From Ralstonia pickettii (GTDB lineage Bacteria > Pseudomonadota > Gammaproteobacteria > Burkholderiales > Burkholderiaceae), in contig NZ_MCGB01000066.1 in NCBI RefSeq assembly GCF_001699815.1, forward strand, positions 1-60,475: a stretch of 60,475 bases of DNA, given 5' to 3'. The notes beneath the pieces were generated by a model. That model ran no database searches. It was not told where the DNA came from and saw only the letters and a program-made list of their open reading frames with translations. The position numbers and the translations under genes were made by a program. How positions within the stretch are numbered: position 1 is the first letter of the stretch; each line of letters opens with the position of its first letter. Shown here piece after piece: positions 35,604-45,070 of the stretch.

Positions 35604-36521
35604 CTAGCCTTCCAGTTCGGCAAAGCGCTGCGCGACGAGGTTGCGCAGCCACTGGTTGCCGGCGTCCTGATGGAAACGCCGGTGCCAGAACACATTCGTC
35701 TGCAACGCCGGCAGCTTGAGCGGCGGCGCCACGAATTCCAGCCCGAACGGTGGCGCCGCACGCTCGGCCAGCTTGCGCGGCACCGTCACCACCAGGTCGG
35801 TCGTGCTGACGATGTACGGCACCGCCACGAAGTGCGGCACCGAAAAGCGCGCCGACTGCGTGATCCCCGCCTTGTCGAGCAGCGGCCCGATGGCGTTGTA
35901 GGGGCTGGCCGAACTTGCCACCACGAGGTGCGACGCTGCGCGAAAGCGCTCCAGCGTCAGCTTGCCCTCCGACAGCGCATGGCCGCGCCGGAACATCGTC
36001 ACGTAATCCTGCTGAAACAGGCGGCGCTGGAAGAGGCTCTCGCCGGAAAGATCATCGAACGCGCCAATGGCAAGGTCGATGGCACCGGCCTCCATTTCGG
36101 CCTTCATGTCGAACCCGCCCGCACGCAGCGTGTCGAGCCGCACGCCTGGCGCCTGCTCGGCACATAACTGCGCCAGCACCGGCATGAAATACACCTCGCC
36201 GACGTCGCTCATGGCAATCGTGAAGGTGCGCGTGGAAGTGGCCGCATCAAAATGCGTGCGCTGGCCGAAGGCGCGTTGCAGCGTGTCAAGCGCCATCGCC
36301 ACCGGTTCGGCCAATTGCTCGGCAAGTGCGGTCGGCATCATGCCGCGCGGGGTGCGAACAAAGAGTTCGTCGTCAAAGGTCTGGCGCAGGCGCGACAACG
36401 CGTTGCTTACCGCAGGCTGCGACAGGCCCAGCCGCTCGGCCACGACGGAGATGCGCTTTTCGCGCAGGATTTCCTGAAACAGCACCAGCAGGTTCAGGTC
36501 CACATCCCGCAGATTCAGCAT
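35604..36521 (-). CDS. LysR-family regulator, probable control of the homogentisate genes
   Basis: A 305-residue LysR protein of the NodD/NahR-like branch: DLNLLVLFQEILREKRISVVAERLGLSQPAVSNALSRLR at the N-terminus (read in parts) and FVRTPRGMMPTALA after the HTH. The binding domain has DLAIGAFDDL. It is divergent from the MFS-hmgA-fahA genes, with a perfect inverted repeat between them, the standard layout for an autoregulated activator. Confidence 0.85.
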   Translation of the reverse strand: MLNLRDVDLNLLVLFQEILREKRISVVAERLGLSQPAVSNALSRLRQTFDDELFVRTPRGMMPTALAEQLAEPVAMALDTLQRAFGQRTHFDAATSTRTFTIAMSDVGEVYFMPVLAQLCAEQAPGVRLDTLRAGGFDMKAEMEAGAIDLAIGAFDDLSGESLFQRRLFQQDYVTMFRRGHALSEGKLTLERFRAASHLVVASSASPYNAIGPLLDKAGITQSARFSVPHFVAVPYIVSTTDLVVTVPRKLAERAAPPFGLEFVAPPLKLPALQTNVFWHRRFHQDAGNQWLRNLVAQRFAELEG

Positions 36522-36542
36522 GGCGACGCCTCAACATTCACA

Positions 36543-36573
36543 ATATCAATAGCATGCATTCTCGCATTGATAT
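36543..36573. promoter_or_regulatory. LysR-type inverted repeat in the divergent promoter
   Basis: ATATCAAT (36543-36550) and ATTGATAT (36566-36573) are perfect 8-base arms 15 bases apart, between the LysR gene and the MFS gene. Each half contains the T...A ends typical of LysR sites. Confidence 0.55.
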
Positions 36574-36654
36574 TTCAAATTCTCATCCGATCCGGACAAT
36601 ACGCGCATACCAAGAATCCAGAACAGAGCGGCAACGCCGCCACCGGAGACCACC

Positions 36655-38064
36655 ATGCGCCCTGCCCCCGCCGCTCATGAAGCGCCATCCACGCCCATCG
36701 ACCTCGCCCGCCTGATCGACCAGGGCAAGGTTGGCGGCTTCCAGATCCTGTTGCTCGCCATCTGCGGGCTGTGCCTGATCATCGACGGCTTTGACGTGCA
36801 GGCCATGGGCTATGTGGCGCCCGCCATCATCAAGGACTGGAATATCACCAAGGCAAGCCTCGGGCCGGTATTTGGCGCGGGGTTGTTCGGCATGCTGGTC
36901 GGCTCGCTGGTGTTTGGCGTGCTGGGCGACCGCTTCGGGCGGCGGCCGGTGCTGATCGTCGCCACGTTCTTCTTTGCAGCGTGCATGCTGGCCACCACGC
37001 AGGTCGAAACGGTGAGCGCCCTGCTTATCCTGCGCTTTGTCACGGGCCTGGGGCTGGGCTGCATCATGCCCAACGCGATGGCGCTAGCCGGCGAGTTCAG
37101 CCCTGCACGCACGCGCGTGACCTGGATGATGCTGGTGTCGTGCGGCTTTACCGTGGGCGCGGCGCTTGGCGGCTTTGTGAGCGCAGCGCTGCTGTCGCGC
37201 TTTGGGTGGCATGCGGTCTTTCTGGTGGGCGGCCTGGTGCCTCTTGTCATTGGCGTGATGATGGTGCTGTGGCTGCCGGAATCCCTGCAATACCTGGTGC
37301 TCAAGGGTCATGGGCAAATGCGGCAGACGCGCCATCAGCGTCTGGCTCGCTGGCTGGGCAAGCTCGCGCCGCAACTGCAGGTGAACGCGCAGACGCAATT
37401 CGTGGTGCCCGAGGCGCCCGCGGGTGGCATGCCGGTCTCCGCGCTCTTCACGGAAGGCCGCGCCAAGGTCACGCTCGTGCTGTGGGTCATCAACTTCATG
37501 AACCTGATCGACCTGTACTTCCTGTCGAACTGGCTGCCGACGCTGATTCGCGATGCCGGATATCCGACGGATACCGCTGTGCTGGTCGCCACCGCGCTGC
37601 AGGTGGGCGGTGTGATCGGCACGCTCACGCTGGGCCGGTTGATCGATCGCCTCGGCTTTGTGCGGGTGCTGGCCGTGTGCTTCCTGATCGCCTGCGTCAC
37701 CGTTGGGCTGATCGGCCATGTGGCGGCTGCGCTGCCCGTGCTGGTGGCGGTGGTGTTCGTGGCCGGCTTCTGCATCGTCGGCGGACAGCCTGCGGTGAAT
37801 GCACTGGCCGCCACGTATTACCCCACCACGCTGCGCGCCACCGGCATCGGCTGGAGCCTTGGCGTGGGCCGCATCGGCTCCGTCATCGGCCCGGTGATCG
37901 GCGGGCAACTGATTGCCCTGCAGTGGAGCGGCCCGGCGTTGTTCTCGGCCGCGGCGGTGCCGGCGATGGTGTCGTTCGGCATGGTGCTGGTGCTTACGCT
38001 GGCCGCCAGTGGCGCGGACGCCGCACGCTTTGCCTCCGGCCGCACAACCGGCAAGCCCGCCTGA
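36655..38064 (+). CDS. MFS aromatic acid:H+ symporter
   Basis: A 469-residue major facilitator of the aromatic acid:H+ symporter family. Helix 1 carries DGFDVQAMGYVAPAI, the loop after helix 2 carries GDRFGRRPVLI, and LPESLQYLVLKG follows helix 6, as in PcaK-like carriers. GGAG precedes the ATG. Sitting directly before hmgA, it probably imports homogentisate or a precursor such as a hydroxyphenylacetate. Confidence 0.85.
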   Translation: MRPAPAAHEAPSTPIDLARLIDQGKVGGFQILLLAICGLCLIIDGFDVQAMGYVAPAIIKDWNITKASLGPVFGAGLFGMLVGSLVFGVLGDRFGRRPVLIVATFFFAACMLATTQVETVSALLILRFVTGLGLGCIMPNAMALAGEFSPARTRVTWMMLVSCGFTVGAALGGFVSAALLSRFGWHAVFLVGGLVPLVIGVMMVLWLPESLQYLVLKGHGQMRQTRHQRLARWLGKLAPQLQVNAQTQFVVPEAPAGGMPVSALFTEGRAKVTLVLWVINFMNLIDLYFLSNWLPTLIRDAGYPTDTAVLVATALQVGGVIGTLTLGRLIDRLGFVRVLAVCFLIACVTVGLIGHVAAALPVLVAVVFVAGFCIVGGQPAVNALAATYYPTTLRATGIGWSLGVGRIGSVIGPVIGGQLIALQWSGPALFSAAAVPAMVSFGMVLVLTLAASGADAARFASGRTTGKPA

Positions 38065-38127
38065 TGGTCTGGTAACGACTACGCTTTCCCTGAAGACGCT
38101 CCTGATTTTTTCTCCAAGGACTTCACC

Positions 38128-39474
38128 ATGAACATGCTCGCCCCGACGGCCAAGAACGCATTCACCCCCGCGTCGCTGGACCGGCCCGCTTACCAAAGCG
38201 GCTTCGGCAACGAGTTCGCCACCGAAGCACTGCCCGGCGCGCTGCCCCACGGCCAGAACTCGCCGCAGAAGGCGCCGTATGGCTTGTATGCGGAACAGAT
38301 TTCCGGCACGGCATTCACCGCCCCGCGTGCGCACAACCGCCGCTCGTGGCTGTATCGCATTCGCCCGGGTGCGGTGCATCTGCCGTTCGAGGCCATGGCG
38401 CAAGGCCGCTTCCACAGCAACTTCAACGAGGTGCCGCCCTCGCCCAACCAGCTGCGTTGGGACCCGCTGCCCGCACCGGCGGCCGGCACCGATTTCATCG
38501 ACGGCATCGTCACCTTCGCCGGCAACGGCGGGCCGGACGCGCAAACGGGCTGCGGCATCCACCTGTACGCCGCCAACGCGTCAATGACGGAGCGCTTCTT
38601 CTACAACGCCGACGGCGAGCTGCTGATCGTCCCGCAGCAAGGCCGCCTGCGCCTGCTGACGGAGATGGGCGTGGTCGATGTCGAACCGCTGGAGATTGTG
38701 GTCGTCCCGCGCGGCGTGCGCTTCCGCGTCGAGCTGCCGGACGGTGACGCACGCGGCTACATCTGCGAGAACTTCGGCGCGCTCTTCCGCTTGCCGGACC
38801 TGGGTGTGATCGGCTCGAACGGCCTGGCCAACCCGCGCGACTTCCTCACCCCGCACGCGTGGTACGAAGACCGCGAGGGCAACTTCGAACTCGTCGCAAA
38901 ATTCCAAGGCAGCCTGTGGACCGCGAAGATCGGCCACTCGCCGCTGGACGTCGTTGCCTGGCACGGCAACCTCGCGCCGTACAAATACGACCTGCGCCTG
39001 TTCAACACCATCGGCTCGATCAGCTACGACCATCCGGACCCGTCGATCTTCCTGGTGCTGCAAAGCCCCTCCGACACGCCGGGCGTGGACACCATCGACT
39101 TCGTGATCTTCCCGCCGCGCTGGCTCGCCGCTGAAAACACATTCCGCCCGCCCTGGTTCCACCGCAACGTCGCAAGCGAATTCATGGGCCTGATCCAGGG
39201 CGTGTACGACGCCAAGGCCGAAGGCTTCGTGCCGGGCGGTGCCAGCCTGCACAACTGCATGAGCGGTCACGGCCCCGATGCCGACACGTTCGAGAAAGCC
39301 AGCAACGGCGACACCACCAAGCCGCATAAAGTCGACGCAACGATGGCCTTCATGTTCGAGACGCCAGCAGTCATTCGCCCGACGCGCTTCGCGGCGGAAT
39401 CGGCGCAACTGCAAGCCAAGTACTTCGAATGCTGGCAAGGCCTGAAGAAGCATTTCGACCCGACCAAGCCCTAA
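38128..39474 (+). CDS. hmgA: homogentisate 1,2-dioxygenase
   Basis: A 448-residue cupin-type ring-cleavage enzyme that opens homogentisate to maleylacetoacetate in tyrosine and phenylalanine breakdown. [19 protein letters not shown] at the N-terminus, RSWLYRIRP, the PPRW motif and [14 protein letters not shown] near the iron site, and [11 protein letters not shown] with a ligand His are all diagnostic. Length matches the family (about 440). Second gene after the carrier; the next enzyme gene, fahA, follows after a 306-base repeat-filled gap. Confidence 0.95.
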   Translation: MNMLAPTAKNAFTPASLDRPAYQSGFGNEFATEALPGALPHGQNSPQKAPYGLYAEQISGTAFTAPRAHNRRSWLYRIRPGAVHLPFEAMAQGRFHSNFNEVPPSPNQLRWDPLPAPAAGTDFIDGIVTFAGNGGPDAQTGCGIHLYAANASMTERFFYNADGELLIVPQQGRLRLLTEMGVVDVEPLEIVVVPRGVRFRVELPDGDARGYICENFGALFRLPDLGVIGSNGLANPRDFLTPHAWYEDREGNFELVAKFQGSLWTAKIGHSPLDVVAWHGNLAPYKYDLRLFNTIGSISYDHPDPSIFLVLQSPSDTPGVDTIDFVIFPPRWLAAENTFRPPWFHRNVASEFMGLIQGVYDAKAEGFVPGGASLHNCMSGHGPDADTFEKASNGDTTKPHKVDATMAFMFETPAVIRPTRFAAESAQLQAKYFECWQGLKKHFDPTKP

Positions 39475-39480
39475 GAACAC

Positions 39481-39498
39481 CGCCTTGGCGCCAAGGCG
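39481..39498. repeat. 18-base perfect palindrome after hmgA
   Basis: CGCCTTGGCGCCAAGGCG begins 7 bases after the hmgA stop. It has no T run, so it may cap or stabilise the mRNA rather than terminate transcription. Confidence 0.5.
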
Positions 39499-39531
39499 AG
39501 CATCCAGAAGGTGTGGCCGTACCCTGCCCTA

Positions 39532-39716
39532 GATGGCGCCTTGAATTTCTGTTGCAGGGAGGAAAAAGGAAGGGAAACTGTCTGAGCGAAGCGAGTTTTT
39601 CCCTTCCCCTCCCTGCGACATAAATTCAAGGGGAAGTCGCCATCTCGGGCGCGCCGTTCTTTGCTGACTTTCTTTGGCAAGACAAAGAAAGTGAGTCGCC
39701 CCCGGCAGGGGGTGAA
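39532..39716. repeat. dispersed hairpin repeat between hmgA and fahA
   Basis: A long imperfect inverted repeat: GATGGCG (39532-39538) and CTTGAATTT (39540-39548), then CAGGGAGG and a GGAAGGGAAA tract, face TTTTTCCCTTCC, CCTCCCTG (39608-39615), AAATTCAAG (39622-39630) and CGCCATC (39638-39644). A second hairpin follows: ACTTTCTTTG/CAAAGAAAGT over GCAAGA (39667-39692), then CCCCC/GGGGG (39699-39712). I remember closely similar units scattered in Ralstonia and Burkholderia genomes. Short open frames within it (with DFPLNLCRREGK-like text) are products of the repeat, not genes. Confidence 0.7.
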
Positions 39717-39780
39717 ACACCAGATGCACCGGCAGCGTCAAGAAACGAAATAACCGCCCCAAATAAATCACCGCCCCATC

Positions 39781-41052
39781 ATGACCACCCGACAACTAAG
39801 CTGGCTGGAATCCGCCAACACCCCCGACACCCACTTCCCCCTGGAAAACCTGCCCTTCGGCATCTTCTCCACCAAGGAAAACCCGTCGCCACGCGCAGGC
39901 GTGGCCCTGGGCGATCAGGTCATCGATCTCGGCGTGCTGGATGACGCCGGGCTGCTGCCCGCAGCAACACGCGGCACGTTCCGCACCGGCAAACTCAACA
40001 CCTTCATCGCCCTCGGCAAGCCCATCTGGGCGGAAACGCGCAAGAAGCTGCAAGCGCTGTTCAGCGTGGCCGACACGCACGTACGCGACAACGCCACGCT
40101 GCACGCTCGCGCGCTGGTGCCGCAGGCACATGCCGTGATGCACCTGCCGATCGACATCCCCGGCTACACGGATTTCTATTCATCGAAAGAACACGCCACC
40201 AACGTCGGCCGCATGTTCCGAGATCCCGAGAACGCGCTGCTGCCCAACTGGCTGGAAATCCCGATCGGCTACAACGGCCGCGCAAGCTCCGTGGTGGTGA
40301 GCGGCACACCGCTGCATCGCCCGATGGGCCAGATCAAGCTGCCCGACCAGCCGCGCCCGATCTTCACGGCCTGCCGCAAGCTGGACTACGAGCTGGAGAT
40401 GGCCTTTGTGGTCGGCAAGCCCAGTGCGCTGGGTGAGCCGGTTTCCGTGGACGCAGCGCCGGACCACATGTTCGGCGTCGTGCTGCTCAACGACTGGAGC
40501 GCGCGCGACATCCAGCAATGGGAATACGTGCCGCTCGGCCCGTTCAACTCGAAGGGCTTTGGTACATCGATCTCGCCGTGGATCGTGACGATGGAGGCGC
40601 TGGAGCCGTTCCGCGTGGCCAACCCGGCGCAGTCGCCCGAGCCGCTGGAGTACCTGCGCCAGAGCCGGCCGAACGCTTACGACATCGCCCTCGAAACCGC
40701 GCTGCGCCCACACGGCGGCGCGCGCACGACGATCGCTCGCACGAATTTCCGCGCGATGTACTGGACGATGGCGCAGCAGCTTGCGCACCACACCGTGTCC
40801 GGCTGCAACGTGCGCGTGGGTGACCTGATGGGCTCGGGCACCATTAGCGGAACGACGCCGGATTCTTACGGCAGCCTGCTGGAGCTGACCGTCAACGGCA
40901 AGCAGCCGCTGGACCTCGGCAATGGCACCACGCGCACCTTCCTGGAAGACGGCGACGAAGTCACCCTGACCGGCTGGTGCCAGGGCGATGGCTATCGCGT
41001 GGGCTTCGGGGAAGTGCGCGGCGAGATTCTGCCGGCACGCAGTGTGAAGTAA
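39781..41052 (+). CDS. fahA: fumarylacetoacetase
   Basis: A 423-residue FAH enzyme that splits fumarylacetoacetate to fumarate and acetoacetate, the last step of the homogentisate route. Metal and catalytic elements visible: DFYSSKEHATNVG (about 131-143), the acid cluster KLDYELEMAFVVG, LLNDWSARDIQQWEY, SISPWIV, and the C-terminal GSGTISGTTPDSYGSLLEL. Length is that of two-domain FAH proteins. A maleylacetoacetate isomerase gene is not in this cluster. A strong terminator follows. Confidence 0.95.
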   Translation: MTTRQLSWLESANTPDTHFPLENLPFGIFSTKENPSPRAGVALGDQVIDLGVLDDAGLLPAATRGTFRTGKLNTFIALGKPIWAETRKKLQALFSVADTHVRDNATLHARALVPQAHAVMHLPIDIPGYTDFYSSKEHATNVGRMFRDPENALLPNWLEIPIGYNGRASSVVVSGTPLHRPMGQIKLPDQPRPIFTACRKLDYELEMAFVVGKPSALGEPVSVDAAPDHMFGVVLLNDWSARDIQQWEYVPLGPFNSKGFGTSISPWIVTMEALEPFRVANPAQSPEPLEYLRQSRPNAYDIALETALRPHGGARTTIARTNFRAMYWTMAQQLAHHTVSGCNVRVGDLMGSGTISGTTPDSYGSLLELTVNGKQPLDLGNGTTRTFLEDGDEVTLTGWCQGDGYRVGFGEVRGEILPARSVK

Positions 41053-41058
41053 GGCAGT

Positions 41059-41097
41059 GCGGAGCGACGGATTAACAGTCCGTCGCTCCGCCTTTTA
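41059..41097. terminator. strong terminator after fahA
   Basis: A perfect 13-base stem, GCGGAGCGACGGA (41059-41071) with TCCGTCGCTCCGC (41079-41091), loop TTAACAG, then CTTTTATT. Its right end overlaps the stop codon of the convergent PaiB-like gene. Confidence 0.85.
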
Positions 41098-41733
41098 TTC
41101 TGTCTTGGCAGCAGCGCAGGCCAGCATCGCGTGGCTGATCACACGCTCGCCGCTAGCCCTGAGCGCCTCACCGGCGCCAACGATATCTCGCGTCTCTTTG
41201 TTCTGACTCAGCTTGAGCTTGCCTTCGATGCGCGTGATCTCGATCTCGATGCCGACGATCATCTTGAGCAGCGCGTCGGTGTAGTCCGTTGGGGCGTCGG
41301 ACATCTTCCACGGCGCAGGTTGTGATGCCTCATGCGTGCGCGTCAGGCGTGCCACCACGCCGCGCACAAAACGCTCGTCGTCACGCACGGTGATCCGGCC
41401 ATGCGCATGCGCGACGCGGTAGTTCCATGTCGGCACCTGCCGGTGGGCTTCGTGCTTGCTCGGATACCACGTCGGTGAAATGTACGCATCGCCCGCGCGG
41501 AAGATGACGAGCACCTCATCGCCGTTCGCCACGTCTTTCCAGACCGGGTTGGCACGCGCCACATGGGCATGCAGCACGCCAAGCTTTCCCTCTTCCGGCA
41601 GCAGCAAGAACGGGATGTGGTTCGCATCCAACCCATGCTCGCCATGCGTGACAAGCGTCCCGAACGGATTCTGCGCGATCAGGTCGTGCAGCGCGTCAGG
41701 GCGCGATTCTTCAAAGTGGGCGGGAATGTACAT
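41095..41733 (-). CDS. PaiB-like FMN-binding protein
   Basis: A 212-residue split-barrel flavin-binding protein. MYIPAHFEESRPD, GTLVTHGEHGLDANHIPFLL and especially SPTWYPSKHEAHRQVPTWNY (in parts WYPSK and VPTWNY) are the family signature. PaiB was described as a negative regulator in Bacillus, but members more likely bind FMN and act as oxidoreductases. GGAG precedes the start at 41733. Monocistronic. Confidence 0.85.
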   Translation of the reverse strand: MYIPAHFEESRPDALHDLIAQNPFGTLVTHGEHGLDANHIPFLLLPEEGKLGVLHAHVARANPVWKDVANGDEVLVIFRAGDAYISPTWYPSKHEAHRQVPTWNYRVAHAHGRITVRDDERFVRGVVARLTRTHEASQPAPWKMSDAPTDYTDALLKMIVGIEIEITRIEGKLKLSQNKETRDIVGAGEALRASGERVISHAMLACAAAKTE

Positions 41734-41836
41734 GGCGACTCCGGCAGCAACCGTGCAATCTGACAGGAAGCACCTATTCTGAACCCGAACGTGGCTCCAA
41801 CATAGAGCCAGATTCCGGCGGATTATTAGAGCCAGC

Positions 41837-42994
41837 CTAATCGCGCAGCAGGTTCTTGGCGATGATGAGCTGCTGGATCTGCGTGGTGCCTTCGTACAAA
41901 CGCAACAGGCGCACATCGCGATAGAAGCGCTCGGCCTTGTATTCGGCGATGTAACCTGCGCCACCGTGAATCTGCACCGCGCGATCCGCCACGCGACCGA
42001 CCATCTCGGTGCAGAACATCTTGGTGCACGAGGCCAGCATGCTGACTTCGTGATCCTGTTTGCCGACGGGCTTTGCGTCGTAGCGGCGCGCACAATCCCG
42101 CACCATCGACATGCCGGCGTACAGCTCTGCCTGGCTATCGGCGAGCATGGCCTGAATCAACTGAAAGTCTGCGATGGGCTGACCGAACTGTTTGCGCTCC
42201 TTGGCGTAGGCCACCGCGTCGGTGATGAGCCGATGCGCCATGCCGCAGGCCAGCGCCGAGATATGCAGACGGCCCCGATCCAGCACCTTCATCGCCGTCT
42301 TGAAACCCTGCCCCGCCACGCCGCCGATGATGTTGGCGGCGGGCACCCGCACGTTGTCGAGCATCACATCGCACGTCTTGGTGCCCCGCTGGCCCATCTT
42401 CTTGTCAGGCTTGCCCAACGTGATGCCCGGCGTGTCGGCCGGCACGATGAAGGCGGAGATGCCGCCCGCGCCTTCGCCGCCTGTGCGCGCCATCAGCGTG
42501 AATGCCCCGGCGCGCGGCGCGTTGGTGATGTAGCGCTTGCTGCCGTTGATGACGTAGTGATCGCCATCCAGCGTGGCGCGCGTCTGCAGCGACGCCGCAT
42601 CCGACCCGGCATTCGGCTCCGTCAGCGCAAACGAGATGATCAGTTCGCCGCTGGCAATGCGTGGCAAGTAGTCAGCTTTCTGCGCATCGGTACCGTCCAT
42701 CAGGATGCCCTGTGAGCCGATGCCGACGTTGGTGCCGAACACCGAGCGAAACGCCAGCGCCGTGTGCCCGAGGTCGTACGCCACCTCGCATTCCTGCACC
42801 ATCGCCAGGCCAATGCCACCGTACTCTTCCGGAATCGACAGGCCGAAGAGGCCCATCTCTTTCATGTCGGCAACGATGTCGGCGGGCACGTCGTCCTCTT
42901 CCTCGAGGATGTTCTCCGCCGGCACGAGCCGTTCCTGGATGAAGCGCTGCACCGATTGCTGCAGCAAGCCGAAGGATTCGTCGTCGAGCGCCAT
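41837..42994 (-). CDS. acyl-CoA dehydrogenase
   Basis: A 385-residue FAD acyl-CoA dehydrogenase. FALTEPNAGSDA (about 125-136), the ITNA/W-type FAD region (YITNAPRAGAF), QIHGGAGYIAEY and the catalytic Glu in LYEGTTQIQ (about 369) are present. It oxidises an acyl-CoA to the 2-enoyl-CoA and passes electrons to ETF. It is divergent from the LysR gene at 43108, which is its likely regulator. Acyl-chain preference is not readable. Confidence 0.9.
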   Translation of the reverse strand: MALDDESFGLLQQSVQRFIQERLVPAENILEEEDDVPADIVADMKEMGLFGLSIPEEYGGIGLAMVQECEVAYDLGHTALAFRSVFGTNVGIGSQGILMDGTDAQKADYLPRIASGELIISFALTEPNAGSDAASLQTRATLDGDHYVINGSKRYITNAPRAGAFTLMARTGGEGAGGISAFIVPADTPGITLGKPDKKMGQRGTKTCDVMLDNVRVPAANIIGGVAGQGFKTAMKVLDRGRLHISALACGMAHRLITDAVAYAKERKQFGQPIADFQLIQAMLADSQAELYAGMSMVRDCARRYDAKPVGKQDHEVSMLASCTKMFCTEMVGRVADRAVQIHGGAGYIAEYKAERFYRDVRLLRLYEGTTQIQQLIIAKNLLRD

Positions 42995-43107
42995 GTCACC
43001 TGCTCCTATGGGATATGCCGGGGGATCTTACCGGGTTGGCACACTTTGACAATCCGCGCCGGCATCAACAGAATGTCGAATTCGATTCACCAATCTGACG
43101 GGCGGTC

Positions 43108-44028
43108 ATGGATCTCAATGCGCTCAAGCTGTTCGTGGAAATTGTCGATGCGGGCAACCTGTCGGCGGCGGCGCGCCGGCTGCAAACCACACGTTCCAAC
43201 GTGAGCCACCGCTTGAAGGCGTTCGAGCGCGCACTGGGCGTGCAACTGCTGCGCCGGACCACGCGCCGCGTGGAGCCTACGGAGGTCGGCGCCGGCATCT
43301 ATGTACACGGCCGAAGCATCCTGCGCGAAATGGCGGCCGCCGACGCGCTGGTCTCGTCGCTCGGCAAATCGCTGCAAGGCAGCGTGCGGCTGTCGGTGCC
43401 GACGGGGCTGGGGCATCTGCTGGTGTCGCCGCTGCTGGTGGCCTTCAAGCGCGCGTATCCGGATATCCGCCTGGATGTGCGGTTCGACAACCGCGTGTCC
43501 GACCTGATTGGCGAGGATGTAGACGTGGCACTGCGCATTGTCTCGAAACCGCCGGAAACGCTGGTCGCCACGCTGCTTGATGAAGTGGACTGGGTGCTGT
43601 GCGCCGCGCCGGACTACCTGGCCGTGCATGGCGTGCCGAAAACGCTCGACGCGCTCGCAGCCCACACCATCGTCAGCGCGCCGGCCGTCGGACAACCGTT
43701 GCGGCTGTCGGCGCAACTGGGCGATGAGCGGACACTCGTGACGCTGGACCCGGGCGTCTCTTCCGACAACTACCTGTTCCTGCAAGCCGCCGTGCGTTCG
43801 GGCAATGGCCTCGGAATCCTGCCCTATTACGCCGCAGCCGATGATCTGCACGAGGGTCACGTCAAACGCGTGCTGCCCGGATATCGGTTCAGCGTGTTTG
43901 GCAGCCGCCTTTACATGCTGGCGATGCCGAGTCGATACCGGACGCTCGCGACGCGACACTTGCTGGACTTCCTCAAGGACGGGCTGCAAGGCAAGCTGCC
44001 GCGCCTGCCGCAGAAGGAACGCGCCTGA
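43108..44028 (+). CDS. LysR-family transcriptional regulator
   Basis: A 306-residue LysR protein: MDLNALKLFVEIVDAGNLSAAARRLQTTRSNVSHRLKAFE forms the HTH (read in parts), followed by LLRRTTRRVEPTE and an effector domain with VDVALRIVSKPPETL. The CrgA-like subgroup fits. The 113-base divergent gap to the acyl-CoA dehydrogenase holds a 10-base palindrome TCGAATTCGA (43076-43085). Its stop directly abuts the stop of convergent metR. Confidence 0.85.
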   Translation: MDLNALKLFVEIVDAGNLSAAARRLQTTRSNVSHRLKAFERALGVQLLRRTTRRVEPTEVGAGIYVHGRSILREMAAADALVSSLGKSLQGSVRLSVPTGLGHLLVSPLLVAFKRAYPDIRLDVRFDNRVSDLIGEDVDVALRIVSKPPETLVATLLDEVDWVLCAAPDYLAVHGVPKTLDALAAHTIVSAPAVGQPLRLSAQLGDERTLVTLDPGVSSDNYLFLQAAVRSGNGLGILPYYAAADDLHEGHVKRVLPGYRFSVFGSRLYMLAMPSRYRTLATRHLLDFLKDGLQGKLPRLPQKERA

Positions 44029-44946
44029 TCACGCCTCCAGCGGCATCAGCCCAGGCAGCTGCGCAAAGCAAATCGACTTGGCCGTCTCGATAAAGTCCTG
44101 GGCAAAAGGTGCCTGCGCATAGTCGCGCGTCATGGCGGCGTAGAGATCGCTCCAAAGGCCCTCCTTGCCGACACGCTTGGCCACCACGTATTCGTAATCG
44201 ACGTAATTCTTGATGCCCCAGCTCGGCAGCGCGGCCAGCCCGCGGCGGCTGGCAACGAGTTGCAGCACGGCAATGGTCAGCTCTGCCGTGCGGCGGTTGA
44301 ATGCGATTCCGGCCGGTGTCAGCACCTGGCGGATCAGATCGATGCGCTCTTCGGGTACGGGGTAGGTGATGAGCGTCTGGTCCGTAAAGTCCTTCGCTTC
44401 CAGCCACTTCTTGTTGCGCAGCGCGTGGTCGACCGGCAGCACGGCGAGGATCTCGAAGCGGAACAGCGGCGCGAACACCACGCCCCGCCGCACCTTGGCG
44501 TCGGAGCCGATGATGACGTCGGCGCGGCCGTCCTTAAGCAGCGCGAGCGGATCCGTGTGGAAACCCGACACGAGGTCCATTTCGACTTCGGGCCAGCGCT
44601 GGCGGAAGGCGTCCATCACGGGCATCAGCCAGTCAAAGCAGGTATGGCATTCCAGCGCGATGCGCAGCGTGCCCGCCGCGCGGCCCTTGATGCGTTCAAG
44701 GTCGCGCTCGGCGGTCTGGATGTCGGCGACGACCTTTTGCGCGAGTTCCAGCATGCGCTCCCCGGCTTCGGTCAATTCCACCGTCTGCCCCTTGCGGCGC
44801 ACGACGGCCAGCCCGTAATGCGACTCCAGTGCGCGCAGTTGATGCGACAGCGCCGATTGCGTCAGGTGCAGCCGCTCGGCGGCGCGCGACACGGAGCCGC
44901 CGTCGGCCAGGGCAATCAGCGTGCGTAGATGGCGGATTTCAAGCAT
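44029..44946 (-). CDS. metR: MetR, LysR-type activator of methionine synthesis
   Basis: A 305-residue regulator. MLEIRHLRTLIALADGGSVSRAAERLHLTQSALSHQLRALE is the HTH (read in parts), and the effector domain has LECHTCFDWLMPVMDAFR and HTDPLALLKDGRADVIIGSD, typical of MetR, which senses homocysteine. Divergence from metE and the MetR box in the gap confirm the call. Confidence 0.9.
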   Translation of the reverse strand: MLEIRHLRTLIALADGGSVSRAAERLHLTQSALSHQLRALESHYGLAVVRRKGQTVELTEAGERMLELAQKVVADIQTAERDLERIKGRAAGTLRIALECHTCFDWLMPVMDAFRQRWPEVEMDLVSGFHTDPLALLKDGRADVIIGSDAKVRRGVVFAPLFRFEILAVLPVDHALRNKKWLEAKDFTDQTLITYPVPEERIDLIRQVLTPAGIAFNRRTAELTIAVLQLVASRRGLAALPSWGIKNYVDYEYVVAKRVGKEGLWSDLYAAMTRDYAQAPFAQDFIETAKSICFAQLPGLMPLEA

Positions 44947-44967
44947 GGTCCTGCGATATCCAATATA

Positions 44968-44980
44968 TGAATCTCATTCA
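44968..44980. promoter_or_regulatory. MetR box
   Basis: TGAATCTCATTCA is a perfect match to the MetR consensus TGAA-N5-TTCA, in the 124-base gap between metR and metE. A weaker second site (TGAATCAAATGAT on the minus strand, near 45000-45012) may assist cooperative binding. Confidence 0.85.
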
Positions 44981-45070
44981 ACATTATCGAAAATAATATC
45001 ATTTGATTCATGACAACGGGTCGCAGATCATCGCTGGACTGAAAAACGAATCGCTTGTCCTGCGAAGACT

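Noticed and set aside
39429-39795. Short frames in the hmgA-fahA gap
   Set aside because: Created by the dispersed repeat; no independent coding signal.
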